From NCBI RefSeq assembly GCF_033118175.1, contig NC_083693.1:54429981-54493980 (forward strand): a stretch of DNA of 64,000 nucleotides, read 5' to 3'. Source of the DNA: Dama dama. Lineage: Eukaryota; Chordata; Mammalia; Artiodactyla; Cervidae. Under the pieces are notes generated by a model. That model did not search any database. It saw only the letters and a program-made list of their open reading frames with translations, and was not told where the DNA came from. The translations under genes were made by a program, and so were the position numbers. Shown in pieces: positions 56,650 to 64,000 of this stretch (its first letter is position 1; each line of letters begins with the position of its first letter).

Positions 56650-57205
56650 TAGGCTCATTAGATTCTCTCTCCCTCTCTCATTTCTAGTAAGAAAAACAAA
56701 CAGAATGAGCTGTTTTGTACTGTCAGGAGCTGCTATCACTGAAAGATCATGGGGAGAGATGAAACCAGGAAGAGGTCACAGTCAAAGTCTGTGTGGACCA
56801 TGAGGGGCATGGGGAACGCAGCAGAGTCACACCGCTAGCACACAGCCTGGGCTCCTCTCCACCATCATCCCACCAGTCCTGGCAGCATTGACAATGATAT
56901 TGGGAAACCCTGAGAAGCAGCACAGAGGGAAATCAGGGTACCAGGGGAACTGAGCTACTCCGAGGGCAGAGGTGATGCTTGTCTCTGATCTGCCCCCAAA
57001 GACCTTCCCAAACCCAACTGTCACAGGTCTGGCTTTTCTGCAAGGCACTGACCAAGACGGAAATGCAGGCCAAAGGCAAAGTCTGTTTCCTCATTCAGCT
57101 TCCACTGATCACAGTCCTCATGGTCTCAGGCAAGTGTTTCTGGAGCATTTTTTTTTTCTCATTTATATCATGGGAATTTTAGTATCTGCCCTGCCTGAGG
57201 TCCTT
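56650..57205. other. Unassigned, GC-balanced stretch
   Basis: Overlapping plus (81 and 67 codons) and minus (73 codons) frames, none with a domain I recognise. No repeat identified. Confidence 0.4.
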
Positions 57206-57209
57206 CTCA

Positions 57210-57330
57210 ATGACTGACTATATGATCTTGAGCAAGTCATTTGGCCTCTATGAGTCCAGTTTTCCCAATTTTAAAATAAGATCTATAAAACCTACTTCAC
57301 CAAGAAGATACAATAATCAAAATAGATAAT
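57210..57330 (-). mobile_element. MIR fragment
   Basis: gatcttgagcaagtcatttg and gcctctatgagtccagtttt, then aataagatctataaaacct. Confidence 0.7.
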
Positions 57331-57371
57331 AAATTTAGAAAATTATCTTGTAAATTGGTAACTGCTATATA

Positions 57372-57521
57372 GATTCTTTGCCATCTGAGGCATTAGGGAA
57401 GCCCCAGGAATACTGGAGTGGGTAGCCCTTACTTTCTCCAGATCCTCCCAACCCAGGGGTCGAACCTGGGTCTCCCGCACTGCAGGCAGATTCTTTACCA
57501 TATGAGCCATCAGGGAAGCTC
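57372..57521 (-). mobile_element. Tandem Bov-tA, truncated units
   Basis: A short end of one unit (tctttgccatctgaggcatt) joins a partial unit through the same aagccccaggaatactggag boundary seen at 42506. Reverse orientation. Confidence 0.85.
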
Positions 57522-57524
57522 ATA

Positions 57525-58940
57525 TGTGTATACACATGGCTATTATAATTTCCTTTTCCCAGGTCTTCCAAGTAATGTCACAGAAGATAATTTTAGATAT
57601 TATGTATTCATGAGCATTATTCTAAAATCTTACTCAGTTGTACTCTCTTGGCGTCACTTAAATCTTAAACCTCATTTTATACTATTTTGTAACCGAAGCT
57701 TATCATTTAAGTTCAGCAATCTGTCAAATAAGGGACTGCTATACTTCCAAAAACCATTATCACTTGCGTTTTATCATCACATTTTGGATTTAGATTCCTT
57801 GAGACTCAACCTTAAACATAATAACAGATGTTTATGGTTCTGAGCAGAAATGCCATGGAGTGATGTGAATGCAAGTTAACGATTTATTGTCAACAGATGC
57901 CTCACATTTGATATTTTGCTATATGGAATATAAAGGGGGGAAAAAAGTATGATATAGCAGCCGTCTTAGGTAACTCACATGATCTGAGAAGGCTGCTTCC
58001 CTGCACTCTGGTGGGAAACCTCTTCAGTGGTAAATTCCAGAGGTGGTTTGTAAGAGATATTTCTACTGAAATATCAAGTTTCTCAACTCCTGCGTCATTA
58101 ACAGCATGAGCCCTATTTATTTTATGTGCATTTTACTTGTTTTAAGAACTTGAGGTGATATAGGCATACATACACCATGAGATCAATCGTAAAATAAATA
58201 AGAAAATAGAAGTAAAGGGATAAGTAACAAGGGTAGAAAAATAAGATGAAGCTGGGAGTGAATGATCACATAGTTTCCAACGTCTTCAGTTTCACTGCTG
58301 TTGGGCAGAATGCAATTTTTATATGTTTGTTAGGAAGATTTGCTATTATTTCCATGTTATGTGTACTGTGTACCCTCATTTAAGAAAATAACTAGAATTT
58401 ACCCACATTTTCCCCCTAATTTTGTTTCTATGTTCCTAAAAGTAGACCCTAGCTGATACTACTATCAACATTTGGGTCATTAGGAGTAAATATTCTTTTC
58501 AGTTCTTCTATATTTAGTAAATATGGTTGATGAATTTAACACTGATAATAGTCTCTCACCGGAATGACATTCCCTGGTAAGAGTAAAAGAAATGTGATTC
58601 TGTCAGTTAAATAATTTGATTCTCCCAACGCATCTGGCCAGTGCGCCCAGAGCTCACAGTTCCTGCTGTAGGGGTATTGTGCTCTCCCAAGCAAACGTCT
58701 CTGTGCTGCCCAGGCTGCCTTTCCTAACCCACCAAGGCTCACAACTGTGGCCAGGGTTAAAGGGTACCATCATGGCAATATCCTAGGAAGCCACTAGGTG
58801 GAAGGGATTTTTTTTCTTATTTCATGAAACCTTTTTTTCCTCAACCTAAGCCACCTCCACAGAGGACAAGCATTTTAAATGACTTCATTTTTTGTCACTG
58901 TCCCTTCCAGGCAAGTTTGTGGTAGTTGTTGCTTTCTCTT
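57525..58940. other. Unique stretch
   Basis: A 141-codon plus frame (57418-57843) begins inside the SINE and runs into unique AT-rich DNA. I see no domain, so I do not call it. No other feature. Confidence 0.45.
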
Positions 58941-58956
58941 ACAAAGAGACTCATTT

Positions 58957-59615
58957 TGCAGTACTGATGAAACTCTTTGCAGGGCAGGAATACAGACACA
59001 GATGTAGAGAACAGTCTTGTGGACACAGCGGGGGAAGGAGGAGGCAGGATGAACTGACAGAGTAGCACGGACATATATACATGGCCCTGTGTAAAAGAGC
59101 TAGCCACTGGGAAGCTACTTTATAGCACAAGGAGCTCAGTGCTCTGGGATGACCTGGAGCGGGGGGACTGCGGTGTGTGGGAAGGAGGCTCACGAGGGAG
59201 GGGATGTATGCATACTTACAGCTGATTCATGTCGTCATACAGCAGAAGCTAATACAACATGGTAAAGCAATTAGCCTCCAATTAAAAAGTACAGCCTATG
59301 ATAAACCATTATGGAAAAGAACATTAAAAAAGGATGTATATATATGAATAACCAAATCACAATACCACACAATAGGAATTAACTTCCGTAAAAACAAATC
59401 AGGAAAACAAAACAAACAAATAAAAAGAAACCCTACTGTATAGTATAGGGAAGGCTACTCAACACTCTGTAATAACCTATATGGGAAAAGAATCCGAGAA
59501 AGGATAGATATATGTATACGTATACCTGAATCACTTTGTTATATACCTGAAACTAACATAACATTGTAAATCAACTATACTCCAGTATAAAACTTTAAAA
59601 AATTTTAAATATAAA
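58957..59615 (+). mobile_element. L1 insertion with composite 3' tail
   Basis: Between 14-bp duplications aaagagactcattt at 58943-58956 and 59616-59629. It contains three L1 3' UTR-like modules in a row: (a) gaatacagacacagatgtag to gcaattagcctccaattaaa; (b) tgataaaccattatggaaaa to about 59390; (c) ccctactgtatagtataggg to aactatactccagtataaaa. One pair of duplications encloses them all, so they entered together or were inserted one into another. Confidence 0.85.
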
Positions 59616-59789
59616 AAAGAGACTCATTTAAAGGGCACATCGTAGCATTCTCCCCAGTTACCTGAAAAAGTGCAAACATCATATTTGAAAGGAGCAGGGG
59701 TAATTATCCTGATCTGTTTCTCATGCGTCGGAGCCATGGATAGTGTTTCTCATGTGTCAGGATAGTCTGTTAGGTTAAAGACCAGCAGA

Positions 59790-59862
59790 CAGGTAGGTAG
59801 GTAGGTAGGTAGGTGGGAAGGTGGGTGGGTGGGAGGACATGTGTGTGTGAGAGAGAGAGATC
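59790..59862. repeat. (GGTA)n with G-quadruplex motif and (GT)/(GA) runs
   Basis: About five GGTA units, then G runs at 59815-59817, 59823-59825, 59827-59829 and 59831-59833 (loops of 5, 1 and 1), then short (GT)n and (GA)n tracts. Confidence 0.85.
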
Positions 59863-59864
59863 TG

Positions 59865-60805
59865 GGAAGATGGAAATGTCATGGCCAGGGAATCGGGAAG
59901 CAGTATCCCAGGTGCAGTGGAAAACTGCCTCAGGGTATTTATTACTAGTGTGTTCAAGAACACGGACTGATGTGAGTAGTATTAAGTAGCAACATGAGGA
60001 CAAGGCAAGAGCAAGTAATGAAAGATTTATTCTTCAGTGAAGGAAAGGAGAAGTGAAAGATGTTGCCCACCCCTCGTGCTCCCTTCCCCAACAACATTAA
60101 GAATGCTGAAGCAGCAGCCAGGCTCAGAGGAACTGTCCTGGATTGCACAGTTTGGTTCAGTGTGAGGGTTCAAACCCCAGTCTAAGGAAGCCTTATTTAA
60201 CTTCTTCAGAGTACAGGCAGTTTCCCCAAAGTTCTGCTCTACATCCTAACTTTTTACCTTAATAGTGGTCAACCTACCTCTTTAATAAAAAAGAGGGAAT
60301 GAGGAGGGGGAATTAGTGGAGTTAATGGAAACAGAATGGCAAGGCTGAGAAATGTTCAGATCAAAGATTTCTGCAACCTGTTGAAAGCTGTTGATACTTT
60401 CCTTAAAAATTCACAGCCTCCCAGTTCACCTGATTGAATCAGAAATGACTGACTAGAGGATTTTATTTTATTTTTTAATTTTAAGTCGAATCATAAAAAT
60501 AGAGAATATGCTCTTATTTTTAATAACATTTGACAAGCTGAGTGCACCTAGAGGGGTATTTAAATATTGGTTTGAGATGGTTTCATAGAATATCTTGGTT
60601 TTAAAATTAAGATAAAGATATAGAAGATATAGAGAGAAAAAGCATATAATGATTCTCCCCTCTGGCCCCAGCAAGTGTCCTGATGACTCCCGGCCTCCCT
60701 TTCCCTTCTGTAAAATAAGGGGACCATGTGCTGACCTTATATGGTACTGGAACACTTTTAAGTAGCAGCCTGAGCTGTTTCCTGGGAGAAAGGGTGTTAT
60801 CATTA
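59865..60805. other. Mostly unique stretch
   Basis: A faint reverse MIR near 60150-60220. A 127-codon minus frame (60468-60851) begins in the next SINE and has no domain. Nothing else. Confidence 0.45.
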
Positions 60806-60810
60806 CTAAG

Positions 60811-61028
60811 GGCTTCCCTAGTGGCTCAGATGGTAAAGAATCTGCCTGCAATGCAGGAGACCCAGGTTCAATCCCTGGGTCAGGAAGATCTCCTGGAGAA
60901 GGGAACGGCTACCCACTCCCATATTCTTACCTGGAGAATTCTATGGACAGAGAAGCATGGCAGGCTATAGTCCACAGGGTCTCAAAGAGTCAGACAGGAC
61001 TGAGTGACTAACACTTTCACTTTTCATT
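60811..61028 (+). mobile_element. Bov-tA SINE
   Basis: Forward copy from ggcttccctagtggctcaga to gactgagtgactaacacttt. The 9-bp duplication attactaag is at 60802-60810 and 61029-61037. Confidence 0.94.
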
Positions 61029-61039
61029 ATTACTAAGAC

Positions 61040-62530
61040 CCTAAAGCCCCTCAGGACCAACATGAAGGGCTGGGGTGGGAAGCAGTTTACTTCTTCAGGG
61101 AAGGCAGTGGAGAGAATTCAAATTGTGGCTGATGTGAACAGAGTACCCAAGCCAACCTAGACAGACTTGGGGCTGAGGTTTATCCAGAAATTTGATACTT
61201 CAGAAAGCTGCCCTGAAGCTGTTGCCAAATCAGAGAGTCCTGAGTCCTGTTGAATTCAGCGTTGTGGCAAGTCAAATGAGCTCAGACACCAAGTCTAATG
61301 AGGCTCACTTTGTATGACTGTCACTGTGGGTAGCAGAAAACAATCTCCTCTTTCCTTCTGCTTCCAAGTATGGAAAGTGGATCTGGCTAAGCAACAGGAA
61401 GAGGCTACAAGGAAGTGTAGGAGGGCAGGGGGGAGGCTCCCCTGCAGTGAGGCCTGTGCAGGCATCAGCTTGATCTGTACCACTGGAGGTTTTCCCACCA
61501 CAACCTGCATCTGGCTGGTGTGTCTTGCCTTTCTCTGTTTCACCTCAAGGGGTACAGTGCTCCTACATCCTCACAGCCTGGGGCCGGGGCATGGTGGGGG
61601 GGGGGGTGCATCCAAAAGCTGACACAAGCACCCAAGAGCTCAGTATAGTCAAAGCCTGCAGGTCACAGTCGTCACAAAGAGCAACCGTTATTATGGCTTA
61701 TGTTCACCACACCTAAGAGGGATACAGAAATAGCCGAAGGCAAAATGCTTGCTCTGTAGGAGTTAACAATCCAGCTAGTGATGTGGAATATAGCAGAGAC
61801 CACAATCTAGGACCACGTGAAGTCAGTGCAAGGGGGTTTCCCAGGTGGTGCAAAAAGTGACATGATGCAAAGGGGTCTAAAGAAGACCATTCTAAAGACT
61901 GAGTCCAGTGAGTCACAGAGGAGAGACTATGTGTATGAGGTGAGGGGGCACCAGTTCACAGGCCATATCTGTAGCTCCAGAGTACTGTTGTCTGATCCTA
62001 AGGCAAGTTTGCTGATTTGGGACTAAACTACAGTATTAAGCTTCCTGGTCTATTACATTAGGTGTCAACATTTCAAGTTTAAAAAAAAAAAAAAGATTGA
62101 TGCAGTCTATTCAGCTTTTGTCTCAAGATATAGTTCACAATAAAACAACACCAACAACAAAAATCACTGAAATTGTGGCCTCTCAGTGTTATTTATCCCT
62201 TAGGTCAGATTAAATATTATCATAGGGCTTGAGTTATCCAGAGGGGATAAATGACCTCACAAAGAGATTAAAGGCATGAATTAAGACAGAGTTATACCTT
62301 TGCTGGTGTTAGCAGTATTTTGGTCAAAAGTAGTATTATTTCAGGAATCAACCCTGAGCAGAGAATTTACAGACCCAAGAAAGTGACAACTATATTCTGT
62401 ATATGCAATCAACCATTCGGACACCTTGTCACTATGGCGTGGCACACAGCTCATTGACACCTAGCAGGGCACAAAAGCCACAAAAGCCAAGAATATTATG
62501 ATGAGGGCATTCAGTGACTGGTTTTGCTTA
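61040..62530. other. Mostly unassigned stretch
   Basis: An 11-base G run at 61596-61606. A 25-base SINE-like start (ggtttcccaggtggtgcaaa) at 61837. An A14-15 tract at about 62079. The 102-codon frame at 61314-61622 ends through the G run and is not credible. Confidence 0.45.
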
Positions 62531-62534
62531 GGCT

Positions 62535-62705
62535 AGTGATTCTCAGCCTGACTGGGCATCATAACCTCCTGGGGAGCTTTTCAAAGAGGAAGGATGCGGG
62601 GCTTGTACCGGAATCTGAATCTCAAAGGATGGAGCCAACATTTGTCTATACCACTTTTTTCTTAGCTTCCCCAGATACTTCAGTTGTGAGCCACTGGATT
62701 AGACT
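62535..62705. mobile_element. hAT-type MITE
   Basis: ITR-like ends agtgattctcagcctgactg and cagttgtgagccactgg, with ataacctcctggggagcttt inside. Typical of a common old mammalian hAT MITE. Confidence 0.65.
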
Positions 62706-62987
62706 GTGAAGCTGAAATACTCTCACACAAAACACATGTGTGTTTGGGCACACACATAGACACACACACCTTCTGTGATAGCCTGTCAAGCTTGCCCAAT
62801 TTTTTTTTTTTTTTTCACAGACAGAGGTGGTCACAGATATTCTGGGATTATCAGGGTATCAGAATCTCTAAATCCTTCCGTTAATAATAAGATCTGTCTC
62901 CAGGGTTTTCTTAAATCTTGTCCTATTAGATTACAGTACGTTCCCAACCACCATGGTGTCTTAAAAAGCAGTTTTCCTAAGTGAAGA

Positions 62988-64000
62988 TGCAGTCAGCAAA
63001 AAACAAGACCTGGAGCTGACTGTGGCTCCTGATTGCAAAATTCAGACTGAAGTTGAAGAAAGTAGGGAAAATCACTAGGCCATTCAGGTGTGACCTAAAT
63101 CAAATCCCTTATGATTATACAGTGGAAGTGACAAATAGATTCAAGGGATTAGATCTGATAGAGTGTTTGAAGAACTATGGACAGAGGTTTGTGACATGGT
63201 ACACGAGGCAGGGGTCAAGACCATCCGCAAGAAAAAGAAATGCAAAAAGGCAAAAATGGCTGTCTGAGGAGGCCTTACAAATAGCTGAGAAAAGAAGAGA
63301 AGGGAAAGGCAAATGAGAAAAGGAAAGATATACCCGTCTGAATGCAGATTCCTAAGAACAGCAAGGAGAGAGGAGAAAGCCTTCTTAAGTGAACAATGCA
63401 AAGAAATAGAGGGAAACAATAGAATGGGAAAGACTAGAGATCTCTTCAAGAAAATTAGAGATACCAAGGGAACATTTCATGCAACGATGGGCACCATAAA
63501 GGACAGAAATGGTATGGACCTAACAGAAGCAGAAGATATTAAGACAGTGGGCAAGAATACACAGAACTATACAAAAAAGTTCTAATGACCCAGAAAACCA
63601 TGATGGTGTGATCAATCACATAGACCTAGACATCCTGGAGTGTGAAGTCAAGTGGGCCTTAGGAAGCGTTACTACGGACAAAGCTAGTGGAAGTGATGGA
63701 ATTCTAGCTAAGCTATTTCAAATCCTAAAAGATGATGTTAAAGTGCTGCACTCAGTATGTCGGCAAACTTGCAAAACTCAGCAGTGGCCACAGGACTGGA
63801 AAATGTCAGTTTTCATTCCAATCCCAAAGAAGGGCAATGCCAAAGAATGTTCAAACTACCACACAATTATACTCATTTCACAGGCTAGCAAAATAATGCT
63901 CAAAATCCTTCAAGCTAGGTTTCCACAGTATGTGAACTGAGAACTTCCAGATGTACAAACTGGATTTAGAAAAGGCACAGGAACCAGAGATCAAATTGCC
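62988..64000 (+). mobile_element. 5'-truncated BovB LINE, running off the window
   Basis: Begins within ORF2 near the end of the endonuclease (gcagtcagcaaaaaacaaga) and continues to the RT, aligned with 39838-40862 of the other BovB. A short deletion at about 63028 removes the DH of the SDH catalytic motif. Frames 63053-63316, 63313-63585 and 63608-63940 are separated by frameshifts or stops. The last carries the RT fingers (VFIPIPKKGNAKECSNYHTI). Not functional here; the rest lies beyond the window. Confidence 0.93.

Noticed and set aside
57418..57843. 141-codon plus frame
   Set aside because: It starts in a SINE and continues in AT-rich DNA. The Leu/Phe/Ser/Tyr-rich product is what chance would give.
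1..64000. tRNA genes suggested by GGTTCGATCC-like B boxes
   Set aside because: All occurrences I saw are inside tRNA-Glu-derived SINEs. None has an intact cloverleaf.

Overview
The window looks like ruminant (bovid) nuclear DNA. The evidence is lineage-restricted repeats: many Bov-tA and dimeric Bov-A2 SINEs, several copies of the RTE-type LINE BovB, and young ruminant-type L1 tails. These sit over an older mammalian layer of MIR, L2, CR1/L3-like, MER5A-like, MLT1-like and L1M-like remnants. Species and chromosome cannot be told from the sequence. I found no host protein-coding exon, tRNA, rRNA or CRISPR array that I can defend. The longest reading frames are about 160 codons, and nearly all lie in repeats. 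The window is best read as intergenic or deep intronic DNA.

Layout. 0-9 kb: mostly unique AT-rich DNA with a few old repeats and one Bov-tA at the left edge. 9-20 kb: a mariner-type MITE, a probable ERV LTR (about 10.95-11.64 kb), MIR/L3-like relics, an old L1 carrying an ORF1 fragment and hit by three younger insertions, and a rearranged BovB 3' part. 20-27 kb: mostly unique, with a TAAT-rich segment near 22.2-22.8 kb that could be a conserved regulatory element, and an old L1 split by a SINE with a (CA)17 tail. 27-31 kb: an antisense ERV-L-like provirus remnant (RT/protease region, gag region, primer-binding site, LTR), itself hit by three SINEs, then a MER5A-like element and an antisense L1. 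32.7-34.9 kb: a 5'-truncated L1 with a target-site duplication and a solo LTR nested inside. 35-42 kb: hAT-type MITEs, a 42-bp minisatellite and a nearly full-length but dead BovB inserted in an older LINE. 42-52 kb: SINE-rich, with a MIR and an MLT1-like LTR each split by SINEs. 52-64 kb: an antisense L1 with a perfect 16-bp duplication, a three-layer nest (L2, MER5A-like, Bov-tA), a composite L1 tail, and a second BovB running off the right edge.

The strongest content is a readable record of insertion order, supported by target-site duplications found by eye. No genes act together as a pathway. The retroelements depend on each other in the known way: Bov SINEs share their 3' end with BovB and are thought to use its machinery. 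Subfamily names come from recall of the consensus sequences and were not checked by a search. Coordinates of old repeats are good to roughly 10-30 bases. Those with stated duplications are precise.
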